51,892 bases of DNA from assembly GCF_025336485.1 (NCBI RefSeq), contig NZ_JAODAB010000034.1:1-51892 (forward strand). The letters are read 5' to 3'. Below, piece after piece: positions 8,589 through 18,062 of this stretch. The stretch comes from Pseudomonas citri (lineage in GTDB: Bacteria; Pseudomonadota; Gammaproteobacteria; Pseudomonadales; Pseudomonadaceae). Numbering within the stretch: position 1 is the first letter of the stretch; the number at the start of each line of letters is the position of its first letter. The position numbers and the translations under genes were made by a program. Below the pieces are notes generated by a model. It saw nothing but the letters and a program-made list of their open reading frames with translations, made no database searches and had not been told where the DNA came from.

Positions 8589-9430
8589 GCTTGGTTCTCC
8601 ATCGCAGGGCTGTAGACCCGCGGCGCACTTTTTTGCGGCAGGTGAATGAGGTTGAGGTTGTGACGGCGAGCCCACTGCACGGCGAGGCCGGTGGGTGACG
8701 ACAGGCTGACCAGGGTCTGGATGCCCGCGCGCAGGACTTTCTGGATCAACTCTAGGCTGCAGCGACTGGTGACGATCGCCACGCCACCGGCCACCGGGAT
8801 CTGTTGCCGGAGCAACGCGCCGATCAGTTTGTCGAGGGCATTGTGCCGGCCGATGTCTTCGCGGCCCAACAGCAATTGGCCCTGGGCGTTCATGAACAAG
8901 GCAGCGTGCACGGCTCCGCAGTGTTGGCCCAGGGGTTGGAATTGGCTGATGTTCTGGCGCAGGCCGTCGAGCCATTGCGCGGGTGGCAGCGGTGCGCCCG
9001 GCAGCGTCTTGAGGTCTGGCAGTGCCTGCTCCAGGGCTTCCACGCCGCAGAGTCCGCAACCACTGGTGCCGGCCAGTTGCCGACGCTGTTGCTTGAGTTT
9101 CCAGAAGGCACGGCTGGCGATGGTCACCTGGGCGTATTGCGCAGAACCGCTACCGCTCAACTGCAGGTCGTAGATGTCCGACGGGTCTTCGATGATGCCG
9201 CTGCCAAGGCTGAAACCGACGATAAAGTCTTCCAGATCGGTGGGTGTGACCAGCATGACGGCCTGACTGATGCCGTTATAGGCGATCGCCAGGGCCACTT
9301 CCTCGGCCAGCGCGGTGCTGTCCGATCGGGCGTGGTCCAGGTCGCAGTAGCGATAGCTCTGGCTGGCGGCCGGCGTAGGCACTTGCGGTGCAGGTGCTGG
9401 ACAGACCGGAGGCTTGTCGTTCATGGGCAT
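8585..9430 (-). CDS. fdhD: FdhD sulfurtransferase for formate dehydrogenase maturation
   Basis: FdhD moves sulfur from IscS to the bis-MGD cofactor of formate dehydrogenase-type enzymes, which fits its coupling to the YdeP-like gene directly downstream. The family signatures are the CxxC loop GCGLCG (in SGCGLCGVEALEQ), EDIGRHNALDKLIGA, and VTSRCSLELIQKV. Length is about 281 residues from the ATG at 9430; an ATG two codons on is equally possible and neither has a good ribosome site. A longer hydrophobic start at 9469 is less likely. The 4-bp overlap (GTGA) couples it to the oxidoreductase. Confidence 0.93.
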   Translation of the reverse strand: MPMNDKPPVCPAPAPQVPTPAASQSYRYCDLDHARSDSTALAEEVALAIAYNGISQAVMLVTPTDLEDFIVGFSLGSGIIEDPSDIYDLQLSGSGSAQYAQVTIASRAFWKLKQQRRQLAGTSGCGLCGVEALEQALPDLKTLPGAPLPPAQWLDGLRQNISQFQPLGQHCGAVHAALFMNAQGQLLLGREDIGRHNALDKLIGALLRQQIPVAGGVAIVTSRCSLELIQKVLRAGIQTLVSLSSPTGLAVQWARRHNLNLIHLPQKSAPRVYSPAMENQA

Positions 9431-9517
9431 CACTGAAAGTAGGAATAGTGTTAAGACTAAATGCGGCAATCTGCCACGTCTAATCGCTATTACTGATCCT
9501 TCAATAGATGACGTCGA

Positions 9518-10405
9518 TCAAGAGGTCGTCGTTGATTTCTGATAGAGCGCAAAACACGCCTCTGCCAAGGCTGATCGCGGTGCACCGCGCCGCATGATCA
9601 GCCCCAGGGACACCAATGTCTGAGCGTTTTCGATGGGTTGGATGCGCAAGTCTTCGGCGAGGAAGTTCAGGCCGCTGTCCATGGGAATCACCGCGCAACA
9701 CAGCCCTCCGTGCACCGCTTGTAACAATTGGTGCACCGCGTCGGTTTGCAGTAGGGGTTGGGGGGCCAGGCCTCGGCTGTGGAAATTGTGGTCGATGGAC
9801 TGGCGAAAATGCATGCCGCTGGTGAGCATGCCCAAGGGCAATTCAATCAATGCTTCCCAACTCAGCGGTTGCTCGCCGAAGAAGAAAAACCGCTGGTCAT
9901 ACAGCAGGCCCATGCGGGTGGGGTTGAAGGGCAGGGCCTCGAAACGCTCAGTGTCCAACCGTTCCAGATAAGAAATGCCCAGGTCGATGCGATTGGCCGC
10001 CAATTGTTCGAGGATGTGTTCGGAACTCAAGGACGACAATTCGAAACGCAGGTTCGGGTGTTCGGCGTGCAAGCGTTGCATCATCGACAGCGGGTCGAAG
10101 TCCGACATGGGCACCACGCCCAGGCGCAGGGTGCCCGCCAGGTTGCCACGGCAGGCGGCCGCTTCGGCTTGCAAGCCGTCATAGGCCGCCAGCACTGTGC
10201 GTGCCCACGCCAACACCCGTTCCCCTGGTGCCGTGAAGCCTTCGAAGCGCTGGCCGCGATTGACCAGCGGCAGATCGAGTTCTTCTTCAAGGCTGCGCAG
10301 GCGCATCGACAGGGTCGGCTGGGTGACATGGCAGCGGGCGGCGGCCTGGCCGAAGTGGCGGGTTTCGTCCAGCGCGATGAGAAATTTCAGCTGCTTGATG
10401 TCCAT
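9518..10405 (-). CDS. LysR-family transcriptional regulator
   Basis: A 295-residue regulator with an N-terminal winged HTH (MDIKQLKFLIALDETRHFGQ, then AAARCHVTQPTLSMRLRSLE) and a LysR substrate-binding domain from about residue 90. It lies 87 bases upstream of fdhD in the same direction and divergent from the LysM gene at 10540, so control of fdhD-ydeP is plausible but unproven. The effector is not recognisable. Confidence 0.9.
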   Translation of the reverse strand: MDIKQLKFLIALDETRHFGQAAARCHVTQPTLSMRLRSLEEELDLPLVNRGQRFEGFTAPGERVLAWARTVLAAYDGLQAEAAACRGNLAGTLRLGVVPMSDFDPLSMMQRLHAEHPNLRFELSSLSSEHILEQLAANRIDLGISYLERLDTERFEALPFNPTRMGLLYDQRFFFFGEQPLSWEALIELPLGMLTSGMHFRQSIDHNFHSRGLAPQPLLQTDAVHQLLQAVHGGLCCAVIPMDSGLNFLAEDLRIQPIENAQTLVSLGLIMRRGAPRSALAEACFALYQKSTTTS

Positions 10406-10539
10406 CTTCGCTCCGGGGCGCGGGAAGTAATGAATTCTAGCGCTTTGCCCAGGGTATGGTCATTGGTCGGGCGGGGTGCCGGTTCGTCTGGCCTGGTCTA
10501 GGATTAAACGTCTGGATCCAAAACCAAGGAGCGCACGTC

Positions 10540-10980
10540 ATGAGCATTTTCAGTTTTGTGAAGGAGGCCGGTGAAAAACTGATCGATCTGCTGACCCCCG
10601 GTAATGCCAACGCCAGCGAGCAGTTGAAGACCCATATCAGGGAGGTCGGCCTGGGTAATCCGAATGTCCAGGCGACCCTCGAGGGTGACAAAGTCATCGT
10701 CACCGGGGAAGTCGCGAGCCAGGAAGAGAAGGAAAAGATCCTGTTGGCTGTGGGCAACATCGCAGGTGTCGGCAGTGTCGACGATCAGATCACCGTCACG
10801 GGCCCGGTCGCCCAGGCCGCACGTTTCGTGACCGTGAAGAAAGGCGACACCCTCAGCGCCATCTCCAAGGCCGAGTACGGCGACGCGAACAAGTACCAGA
10901 AGATTTTCGAAGCCAACAAACCGATGTTGAAGCATCCGGACAAGATCTATCCGGGGCAGGTGCTGCGTATTCCTGATTAA
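10540..10980 (+). CDS. kbp: BON-LysM protein (YgaU/Kbp-like)
   Basis: A 146-residue protein with a BON domain (about residues 25-90: VQATLEGDKVIVTGEVASQE) and a C-terminal LysM domain (about 95-145: VTVKKGDTLSAISKAEYGD, ending YPGQVLRIPD). Size and order match E. coli YgaU/Kbp (149 residues), a cytoplasmic potassium-binding protein induced by osmotic stress. There is no signal peptide, consistent with that. The ATG at 10540 has AAGGAG about ten bases upstream; upstream in-frame starts lack one. The gene ends before a REP hairpin that may serve as terminator. Confidence 0.9.
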   Translation: MSIFSFVKEAGEKLIDLLTPGNANASEQLKTHIREVGLGNPNVQATLEGDKVIVTGEVASQEEKEKILLAVGNIAGVGSVDDQITVTGPVAQAARFVTVKKGDTLSAISKAEYGDANKYQKIFEANKPMLKHPDKIYPGQVLRIPD

Positions 10981-10987
10981 CACAGCC

Positions 10988-11023
10988 CCCTGTGGCGAGG
11001 GAGCTTGCTCCCTCGCCACAGGG
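10988..11023. repeat. REP palindrome
   Basis: A perfect palindrome: 17-base arms (CCCTGTGGCGAGGGAGC and its complement) with a TT centre. It belongs to the fluorescent-Pseudomonas REP family; related copies occur at 13188, 23663 and 49684. It sits between two convergent genes, so it can form a strong hairpin in either transcript. Confidence 0.88.
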
Positions 11024-11029
11024 TTCGCG

Positions 11030-11692
11030 TTATAGCCCGTCGATCAAATCCCGGTAATCCTCTAGCGCCGCGAACTCCCCCGTATCCTTCGGCCCCTTGC
11101 GGCTGTCCGGCACGCTGACGGCCAGCAGGTGCGCCACACCGAACGCACGGGCGCTGCGCAGCACCGGCAGGGTGTCGTCGATGAACAGGCTGCGGGCCGG
11201 ATCGAAGTTCAGCTCGGCTTGCAGCGCATCCCAGAATTGTGGGTTCTCCTTGGGGAAACCGTAGTCGTGGGAACTGATCAGGCGTTCGAAGTAAGGCGCC
11301 AGTTCGATACGTTCCAGTTTCAGGGACAACGAATCGCGGTGAGCATTGGTGATCATCACCACGCGTTTGCCGGCGCGCTGGATCGCCGCCAGGAACGTGT
11401 CCGCATCCGGGCGCAAGGCGATCAGGTGGGCGGTTTCCAGCTTCAGTTCACGCACCGGCAACTTCAACTCGGTGCTCCAGAAATCCAGGCAATACCACTG
11501 CAACTGGCCCGCGTGGCGTTCGAACAGTGGTTGCAACTCCATTTCGGCCATGGCCCGACTTACGCCGTGCAGTTCGGCGTAGCGCTGGGGCAGGTGTTCC
11601 ATCCAGAAATGGTTGTCGTAATGCAGGTCGAGCAGGGTGCCGTCCATGTCCAGCAGAACCGTGTCGATCTCATGCCAGGGCAACAAGGCCAT
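11030..11692 (-). CDS. yrfG: GMP/IMP nucleotidase (HAD family)
   Basis: A 220-residue HAD hydrolase. Motif I is LLDMDGTLLD (nucleophile Asp), motif II VMITNAHR, the lysine motif lies in GFPKENPQFW, and motif IV is SLFIDDTLPVL. This matches E. coli YrfG, which dephosphorylates GMP and IMP. The start at 11692 has GGAG about eight bases upstream; the frame stays open 36 codons further into the promoter region without a ribosome site. It is divergent from nudE-cysQ, a conserved Pseudomonas neighbourhood. Confidence 0.9.
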   Translation of the reverse strand: MALLPWHEIDTVLLDMDGTLLDLHYDNHFWMEHLPQRYAELHGVSRAMAEMELQPLFERHAGQLQWYCLDFWSTELKLPVRELKLETAHLIALRPDADTFLAAIQRAGKRVVMITNAHRDSLSLKLERIELAPYFERLISSHDYGFPKENPQFWDALQAELNFDPARSLFIDDTLPVLRSARAFGVAHLLAVSVPDSRKGPKDTGEFAALEDYRDLIDGL

Positions 11693-11780
11693 AAAACTTC
11701 TCCAGCAGTAATCGGATATCCGACACAAACAATCAGAATAGGCCGGGTATAGTAGCCCGCTATCGCCCAGGGAGCCGTTT

Positions 11781-12347
11781 ATGCGCCAGAAACCCACCAT
11801 ACTCGATCAACGGATCGTCGCCACCAGCCGGCTGTTTTGCGTGGAAGAACTCAAACTGCGTTTTTCCAACGGTGTGGAGCGCACCTATGAACGTTTGGCG
11901 GGTAAGAGTACGGGTTACGGCGCGGTGATGATCGTGGCGATGCTCGACGCCGAGCATGCCGTGCTGGTGGAGGAATACTGCGGTGGCACCGACGCCTACG
12001 AGCTGTCCTTGCCCAAGGGCCTGATCGAGCCGGGTGAAGATGTGTTGGCGGCGGCCGAGCGCGAACTCAAGGAGGAAGCCGGTTTCGGTGCGCGCCAGTT
12101 GGAGCACTTGACTGAGCTGTCGCTGTCCCCTGGCTACATGAGCCAGAAGATCCAGGTGGTGTTGGCCACCGACTTGTATGAAGAACGGCTGGAGGGCGAC
12201 GAGCCCGAGCCGATGCGCGTGGACAAGGTCAACCTGCATGAGTTGTTGGCCCTGGCACAGAATCCCCAGTTCACGGAAGGGCGAGCCTTGGCGGCGTTGT
12301 ACCTGGCCCGTGACCTGCTGACCCAGCGTGGAGCGTTGCTGTCATGA
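11781..12347 (+). CDS. nudE: ADP-compounds Nudix hydrolase NudE
   Basis: A 188-residue Nudix enzyme with a perfect Nudix box: G80, E86, R94, E95, E98, E99, G101 (GLIEPGEDVLAAAERELKEE). NudE hydrolyses ADP-ribose, NADH, Ap3A and similar ADP compounds. Length and N-terminus fit E. coli NudE (186). Its stop overlaps the cysQ start by 4 bp (ATGA), so the two are co-translated; both clear phosphorylated adenosine compounds. Confidence 0.93.
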   Translation: MRQKPTILDQRIVATSRLFCVEELKLRFSNGVERTYERLAGKSTGYGAVMIVAMLDAEHAVLVEEYCGGTDAYELSLPKGLIEPGEDVLAAAERELKEEAGFGARQLEHLTELSLSPGYMSQKIQVVLATDLYEERLEGDEPEPMRVDKVNLHELLALAQNPQFTEGRALAALYLARDLLTQRGALLS

Positions 12348-13171
12348 ATTTCCCCAATCCCCTGATGGCCCCCGTGGTCGCGTTGGCGCTCAAGGCCGGT
12401 GAGGCGATCCTGCCGTTCTGGCGGGCCGGCGTGCAGGTTGTCCAGAAAGCTGACGAATCGCCGGTGACCGCCGCAGACATGGCCGCCCACGATGTGATCG
12501 TGGCCGGGCTGACGGCATTGGCCCCGGACATTCCGATCCTCTCTGAAGAGGACGCCAACATTGCCCAAAGCGTGCGCGCCGGCTGGCAGCGTTGGTGGCT
12601 GGTCGACCCGCTGGACGGGACCAAGGAGTTCATTTCCGGTAGCGAAGAGTTCACCGTCAACATCGCGCTCGTCGAGCAGGGCCGGGTGGTGTTCGGCGTG
12701 GTGTCGATGCCCACCAGCGGGCGTTTTTACGTCGGTGGCGCGGGGCTGGGCGCCTGGCGTGGCGACCAGGGCGGCGAGCCTTCGCCTATCGCGGTTCGCC
12801 ATGAACTCGCGCCAGGCGAGGCCTTCACCGTGGTCGCCAGCCGTCGACACACCAGCCCGGAGCAGGAGCGTCTCCTGGCTGGCCTGGGCGCCAGCCTGGG
12901 CGAATTGCAACTGACCAATATCGGCAGTTCATTGAAGTTTTGCCTGCTGGCCGAAGGCGCGGCCGATTGCTATCCACGACTAGCGCCCACATCCCAGTGG
13001 GACACCGCTGCCGCGCAAGGCGTCCTGGAAGGGGCAGGTGGCGAGGTGTTGGATCTGAGCGGCGAAGTGTTCTGTTATCCGCCGCGGGAGTCGCTGTTGA
13101 ACGCGTCGTTCCTGGCGCTGCCGGCGAAGGCGGTGTGGCGAGGGAAGTTGTTGGAGCTTGCCCGCTCTTAA
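12344..13171 (+). CDS. cysQ: 3'(2'),5'-bisphosphate nucleotidase CysQ
   Basis: A 275-residue member of the Li-sensitive inositol-monophosphatase superfamily. The metal-binding signatures are ILSEED (E68/E69) and DPLDGTKEF (D88, D91), with the C-terminal site in PTSQWDTAAAQGVLEGAGG. CysQ converts PAP to AMP and phosphate and recycles PAPS pools in sulfate assimilation. It is translationally coupled to nudE and followed by a REP hairpin. Confidence 0.95.
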   Translation: MNFPNPLMAPVVALALKAGEAILPFWRAGVQVVQKADESPVTAADMAAHDVIVAGLTALAPDIPILSEEDANIAQSVRAGWQRWWLVDPLDGTKEFISGSEEFTVNIALVEQGRVVFGVVSMPTSGRFYVGGAGLGAWRGDQGGEPSPIAVRHELAPGEAFTVVASRRHTSPEQERLLAGLGASLGELQLTNIGSSLKFCLLAEGAADCYPRLAPTSQWDTAAAQGVLEGAGGEVLDLSGEVFCYPPRESLLNASFLALPAKAVWRGKLLELARS

Positions 13172-13187
13172 ATCCTGTGGGGGCTTC

Positions 13188-13217
13188 TGTGGCGAGGGGA
13201 TAAATCCCCTCGCCACA
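13188..13217. repeat. REP palindrome
   Basis: Fourteen-base perfect arms (TGTGGCGAGGGGAT and its complement) with a 2-nt centre. It is the same family as the copy at 10988 but with a diverged core (GGGGATAAATCCCC). It lies between the convergent cysQ and thioesterase genes. Confidence 0.85.
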
Positions 13218-13240
13218 AGATTTTGAGGTGTTTCCAAAAA

Positions 13241-13696
13241 TCAGCGGTGCAACACGTACTGCCCCTCGAACTGCACGGCCACGTCCTCGCTGCCGGTATT
13301 CAGTACCTGGGTCTGCAAGACCAGCCGTGCCCGCCCATAACGCCGATAGGTCGAAAGGAAGCGTTTCCAGAGCTTCTCGTCCGGTGCATCGCAGATGACG
13401 GTAGCGTCGCCGGTGACCGGCAACGGATAGCTGATCTGCCCTTCCTGGATCACGATATGCCCGTCCTCGATGCCCTCTTCGCGCAGGGCCAGGTGCAGCC
13501 AGCCCCAACCGCCAAGCACGGCGCCGCAATACAGGCTGCCGCCGAACATGGTGCTTTTGTGGTTGACGTTGGCCGCCAATGGCAACGACAGACGCAGTTG
13601 CCGGGCCTGCCAACCAAGCACCTTGAGGCCCATCTCGCGCGTCAGTGGGATGTCGTGGTGCAGGATCGATTCCAGGTAACGGCTGTCGCGGCTCAT
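13241..13696 (-). CDS. YiiD_C-type hotdog thioesterase
   Basis: A 151-residue single-domain hotdog-fold protein matching the C-terminal thioesterase domain of YiiD. Visible features are LPLAANVNHKSTMFGGSLYC (central helix region with the conserved N-H-K-x-T-x-F-G-G) and the C-terminal strands. It probably hydrolyses an acyl-CoA or acyl-ACP; the substrate is unknown. It lies 36 bases downstream of dctD in the same direction and may share its transcript. Confidence 0.85.
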   Translation of the reverse strand: MSRDSRYLESILHHDIPLTREMGLKVLGWQARQLRLSLPLAANVNHKSTMFGGSLYCGAVLGGWGWLHLALREEGIEDGHIVIQEGQISYPLPVTGDATVICDAPDEKLWKRFLSTYRRYGRARLVLQTQVLNTGSEDVAVQFEGQYVLHR

Positions 13697-13732
13697 GCGA
13701 AGGTCTCTTGCTTGAAAAAAGATGACGATAAC

Positions 13733-15124
13733 TCAATCGGACTCATCGGCGACATTGTGGCTGCTGTCGCCGAAATTCAGCCCATGCTTGCGCAGCTTGT
13801 CGTGCAAGGTCTTGCGCGGGATACCCAGGGCTTCGGCGAGGCTGCGGACCGAGCTGTGAGGTCGGGCCAGCTCCGCGGCGATCAGGGTTTTCTCGAAGTT
13901 TTCCACTTGCTCGCTCAAGCCGCCGCTGACCATCTGCGTTGTCGCCGCGTGGTCGCCGTCCGGCGCGCTGTTGTCCAGCGCCAGTTCCAGCCCCAGGGCG
14001 AAGCGCTCGGCGGCGTTTTGCAATTCACGCACGTTGCCCGGCCAGCTATGTCGCAGCAGTAGCGCCCGTTGTGCCGGCTGCAGCTCGTGGGGAGGCAGGC
14101 CATGGCGAGCACTGGCTTCGTTGGCGAAATGCTGGAACAGCACCAGTGCGTCCTCGCCCCGTTCGCGCAAGGGCGGTATGCGCAGCGGCGCAACGTTCAG
14201 GCGGTAATACAAGTCAGCGCGAAAACGCCCCTGGTCGGCGGCCTGGCGCAAGTCTTCCTTGGTGGCGGCGATGACGCGGATGTCCAGCGGGATCTGCTGG
14301 TTACCCCCCAAGCGTTCCACCACGCGCTCTTGCAGCAGGCGTAGCAGCTTGACCTGGACATCCAGGCTCATGCTTTCGATTTCGTCGAGAAACAGCGTGC
14401 CGCCATTGGCGAACTCGAACTTGCCGATGCGGCGCTTTTGCGCACCGGTGAAGGCGCCTGGCTCGTGGCCGAACAGCTCGCTTTCCACCACCGACTCGGC
14501 CAGGGCACCCGCGTTGATCGCCACGAAGGGGCCGTTGCGCCGCCCCGAGAGGTCATGCAGCGCACGGGCGACCACTTCCTTGCCGGCGCCGGTTTCACCG
14601 AGAATCAGCACGTCGGCGCGAGTGCCCGCCAACGCGCCGATCTGCTCGCGCAGGCGCAACATCGGCGCCGACTGGCCGACCAGCCGTGCGCTGAGCTCAT
14701 GACGATCGCTGAGGGCCAGGCGCAGGCTGCGGTTTTCCAGCACCAGGCGGCGCAGGGCCAGGGCGCGGCGCACGCTGTCGAGCAGATGATCGCTGGCGAA
14801 GGGCTTCTCCAGAAAATCATAGGCGCCGGCCCGCATCGCTTGCACCGCCAGCGGCACGTCGCCATGGCCGGTGATCAGCAGTACCGGCAACTCAGGGTCC
14901 TGGGCGTGCAATTCGCGCAGCAGTTCCAGGCCGTCGATGCCCGGCATGCGGATGTCGCTGACCACCACGCCCGGCCAGTCGCGGGGCAGTTGTCCGGCGA
15001 CGTCCTTGGCCTCGCCCAAGGAGAGGATTTTCAGGCCGGCGAGATCGAGGGTCTGGCTCAAGGCCTGACGCAAGTGGGGATCGTCGTCGATCAGCACCAC
15101 CTCAATCCGGTTATCGATGGTCAT
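13733..15124 (-). CDS. dctD: Sigma-54-dependent response regulator (DctD type)
   Basis: A 463-residue NtrC-family regulator. The receiver domain carries phospho-acceptor Asp57 (VVVSDIRMPG); the AAA+ domain has Walker A GETGAGKE (176-183), the sigma-54 contact loop GAFTGA (223-228) and Walker B GGTLFLDEIE; the C-terminus ends in a Fis-type HTH (SLAEALGIPRKTLHDKLRKH). With DctB it should activate sigma-54 promoters for C4-dicarboxylate uptake. It overlaps dctB by 4 bp. The transporter gene is not in this window, so the ligand assignment rests on overall similarity. Confidence 0.93.
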   Translation of the reverse strand: MTIDNRIEVVLIDDDPHLRQALSQTLDLAGLKILSLGEAKDVAGQLPRDWPGVVVSDIRMPGIDGLELLRELHAQDPELPVLLITGHGDVPLAVQAMRAGAYDFLEKPFASDHLLDSVRRALALRRLVLENRSLRLALSDRHELSARLVGQSAPMLRLREQIGALAGTRADVLILGETGAGKEVVARALHDLSGRRNGPFVAINAGALAESVVESELFGHEPGAFTGAQKRRIGKFEFANGGTLFLDEIESMSLDVQVKLLRLLQERVVERLGGNQQIPLDIRVIAATKEDLRQAADQGRFRADLYYRLNVAPLRIPPLRERGEDALVLFQHFANEASARHGLPPHELQPAQRALLLRHSWPGNVRELQNAAERFALGLELALDNSAPDGDHAATTQMVSGGLSEQVENFEKTLIAAELARPHSSVRSLAEALGIPRKTLHDKLRKHGLNFGDSSHNVADESD

Positions 15125-16935
15125 ACGCTACGGTCCTCGGACGGTTGCAGGCTTACCCCGGGCGCACCGGCGCGAAGTTTCAGGGTGATCAGGGCGCCGC
15201 CTTCCTTGTGGTTGGCAAAGGACAATTCACCGCCGAAGGCGCGCATCAGGGTGTCGCAGATCGCGAGTCCCAGGCCAAGGCCTTGGGTCCGGGTCTTGGT
15301 GGTGTAGAAGGGTTCGCCGGCGCGGCCAAGGGCTTCCATGCAAAACCCCGGGCCGTTATCACGAATGTACAGATTGACGCCGGCATCGGTGGCTTGGGCA
15401 CTGAGCCAGAGTTTGCGTGGCGGGCCTTTCTCGGTCAGGGCGTCGAGGGCATTGGCCAGCAGGTTGCCCAGCACCTGGCGCAAGCGGGTTTCCCCGGCCT
15501 CGACCCACAGCGTGGCGGCCGGCAAGTCGCGGATCAACTCCACCTCCATGCTGCGCCGACGCTTGGCGAGCAACGCCAGCGCGTCGTCCAGGGCCGGTTG
15601 CAAGGCGACGCTTTCCGGGGCATGGCGGTCGCGGCGGGCGAAGGCGCGCAGGTGGGCGATGATCGAGGCCATGCGCCCGGTCAGTTCACTGATCAGCTTG
15701 AGGTTGCCCCTGGCGTCCTCGGTGCGCTGGTGATCGAGCAATATCTCGGCGTTTTCGGCGTAACTGCGAATCGCCGCCAATGGCTGGTTGAGTTCGTGGC
15801 TGATGCTGGCCGACATGGTGCCCAGGGCCGACAGCTTGCCGGCCTGCACCAGGTCATCCTGGGCGCGGACCAGTTCCTGCTGGGCCTGCTCACGCTCCAG
15901 CACTTCCTGTCTCAGTCGTCGGTTCAAGCCCTCCAAATCGCTGGTGCGCTCGGCAACCCGACCTTCCAGTTCATGACGGGTCTTGGCCTCGAAGGCGAGT
16001 CGGGCCAGGTAATACCGCCTGCGCTGCATCATCAACCCGAGCAACAGCATCAAGACCAGCAACGCTGCACCACCGATGGCGACCACCGTACGCACCGGAC
16101 GGTCAATCAGCGTGCGTGGGGCGAGAATGCTCACGCTCCAGCCGGTTTCATCGATGCTCTGGGTCTGTGTCAGCCAGGCGCTGGTATCCAGGTTCAGCGG
16201 CTTGGGATCACGGGTCGGATAAGGTTGCACCGCGCTGATGGCCTTGCGCTCGTCGTCAGTGAGTGGGCGGGTCGCGCGAAAACGCCATTCCTGGCGTGAC
16301 GTGAGGATGACCACGCCGTTGTGATCGGTCACCAGCAATTGTTCCGGGGTCTTGCCCCACAGGCTTTCCGTGTGGTCCAGGTCGACCTTGGCCACCAGCA
16401 CGCCGATGACTTTTCCCTGGTCGCGTACGGCGGCGGCAAAGAAATAGCCGCGCTTGGCCGATGTGGTGCCCAAGCCGAAGAAACGGCCCAGGCGCCCGGC
16501 CATGGCTTCGATGAAGTACGGTCGGAAGGCGAAATTGCGCCCGACGAAACTGTCGTGCTTGTCCCAGTTCGAGGCGGCCAGGGTCTTGCCGGAAGGGTCC
16601 ATCAAATACATGACTTCCGCGCCGGTCTGGTTGCTGATGCTTTTGAGGAGTTGGTTGGCGTTGTCCTGGGTGGCGCCATCGTTCGGGGCAGACAACGTCG
16701 CACGCAAGGCTGGCAGGTCACCGAGAATCTGCGGCAGCACTTCATAGCGGTGCAGGGTGCCCAGCAGGTTGGCGACGTAGAGATCCAGGGTCTGGCGATT
16801 CTGTCCGGCCAGTTCGTTGCGATAGTAACGTTCGGCCAGATGCTCCAGGGGCCACAACAACGGCGCCAGGCACAACGCAAGCAAGGCCAGGCTGCGCCAA
16901 CGGGGTCTGCGAGGAAGGGTGGAGTTCATGAGCAT
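15121..16935 (-). CDS. dctB: Sensor histidine kinase (DctB type)
   Basis: A 604-residue membrane kinase. TM1 is at about 15-30, then a periplasmic double-Cache sensor (about 40-275), TM2 at 284-302, a coiled-coil linker, H-box ASISHELNQPLAAIRSY with His380, and N/G boxes near the C-terminus (NLLANALDAL, DNGPGF, GLGLGLAI). DctB proteins sense C4-dicarboxylates such as succinate. It is the first gene of the pair, and its stop overlaps the dctD ATG. The gap 16936-17180 shows nothing else I can support. Confidence 0.93.
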   Translation of the reverse strand: MLMNSTLPRRPRWRSLALLALCLAPLLWPLEHLAERYYRNELAGQNRQTLDLYVANLLGTLHRYEVLPQILGDLPALRATLSAPNDGATQDNANQLLKSISNQTGAEVMYLMDPSGKTLAASNWDKHDSFVGRNFAFRPYFIEAMAGRLGRFFGLGTTSAKRGYFFAAAVRDQGKVIGVLVAKVDLDHTESLWGKTPEQLLVTDHNGVVILTSRQEWRFRATRPLTDDERKAISAVQPYPTRDPKPLNLDTSAWLTQTQSIDETGWSVSILAPRTLIDRPVRTVVAIGGAALLVLMLLLGLMMQRRRYYLARLAFEAKTRHELEGRVAERTSDLEGLNRRLRQEVLEREQAQQELVRAQDDLVQAGKLSALGTMSASISHELNQPLAAIRSYAENAEILLDHQRTEDARGNLKLISELTGRMASIIAHLRAFARRDRHAPESVALQPALDDALALLAKRRRSMEVELIRDLPAATLWVEAGETRLRQVLGNLLANALDALTEKGPPRKLWLSAQATDAGVNLYIRDNGPGFCMEALGRAGEPFYTTKTRTQGLGLGLAICDTLMRAFGGELSFANHKEGGALITLKLRAGAPGVSLQPSEDRSV

Positions 16936-17180
16936 CAGGCGCCTGTGGTGACAGACGTATTATGCCTAGTGTCCTGCCCTATCAATACACTTTGTGAGAC
17001 CGGATATTAGGCTTTGTACGAACAGTGCCTGCGCGACGATCATGCTGCGTTGAAAACAGGCTCGTGCGCGAGTCCGATCGGAATGCTCATTGACAACCAG
17101 TCAAGTCGGACGCGACCCCGGCCGTTCCTCGCCTGTTTTCGCCTTGCCTGATCGCCGCTCGGCGACTTTTCGTAAAAAGC

Positions 17181-18062
17181 CTAAGCCTGTCCGGCCAGAC
17201 ACTGTTGCAACGCACTGCGCCAGTCTGGCTGGCTTACCCCCCATTCCCGGAGGAGACGGCTGCAATCCAGTCGCGAGTTCAGCGGGCGCGGGGCTGGCGT
17301 CGGGTAGGCGCTGGACGGGATGGCTTCGAGCATCGCGCAAGGCTTGTGCTGGCGGACCAGGCTTTCGCCGATGGCCTGGGCGAAGCCGAACCAGGAGGTT
17401 TCACCCTGGGCTGTCAGGTGGTAGGTGCCCCAGGCTCCGGGTTGACCGCGCTGCCAGCGTTCGATGAGCAGGGCAGTGCTGTCGGCAATGGTGCTGGCCC
17501 AGGTGGGTGCGCCTACCTGATCGGCCACCACCCGCAACTGCGGCTTTTCCTGCAACAGGCGTTGCATGGTCAGCAGGAAATTGCGGCCCTCGGTGGAGTA
17601 CACCCAGCTGGTGCGCAGAATCAGGTGCTGGCCACCTGCCTGGCGAATGGCGTCTTCACCGGCCAGTTTGCTGCGTCCGTAGACACTCAGCGGGTTGGGC
17701 GTGTCGTCTTCGGTGTAGGGCTCGGGTTTTCGACCATCGAACACGTAGTCGGTGGAGTAGTGAATCAGCGCCGCTCCCAGGTCAACCGCCACCTGGGCCA
17801 GAATGCCGGGTGCCGTGGCGTTGATGGCGAACGCCCGCTGCGGTTCGCCCTCGGCCTGGTCGACAGCGGTGTGGGCGGCGGCATTGATGATCAGGTTGGG
17901 CCGCAGGGCCTCGATGGGCGCGCGGATGAGGTCCGGCTGTGCCAGGTCGAGCTGGCTGCTGCCGAGCACGATCAATTCACCCATGCCCGCCAGGCGCCTC
18001 TGGAGGGCCTGGGAGACCTGGCCGTTCTGGCCGACGATCAGGATCCGCAGGGAAGTCTTCAT
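17181..18062 (-). CDS. rfbD: dTDP-4-dehydrorhamnose reductase
   Basis: A 293-residue SDR-type reductase, the last step of dTDP-L-rhamnose synthesis. The N-terminal Rossmann motif is ILIVGQNGQVSQAL and the catalytic YxxxK lies in VYGRSKLAGE; STDYVFDG is also typical of the family. I choose the ATG at 18062 because it overlaps the rfbC stop by 4 bp; the frame stays open upstream but that part is shadow. It is the last gene of the rfbBACD operon. Confidence 0.95.
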   Translation of the reverse strand: MKTSLRILIVGQNGQVSQALQRRLAGMGELIVLGSSQLDLAQPDLIRAPIEALRPNLIINAAAHTAVDQAEGEPQRAFAINATAPGILAQVAVDLGAALIHYSTDYVFDGRKPEPYTEDDTPNPLSVYGRSKLAGEDAIRQAGGQHLILRTSWVYSTEGRNFLLTMQRLLQEKPQLRVVADQVGAPTWASTIADSTALLIERWQRGQPGAWGTYHLTAQGETSWFGFAQAIGESLVRQHKPCAMLEAIPSSAYPTPAPRPLNSRLDCSRLLREWGVSQPDWRSALQQCLAGQA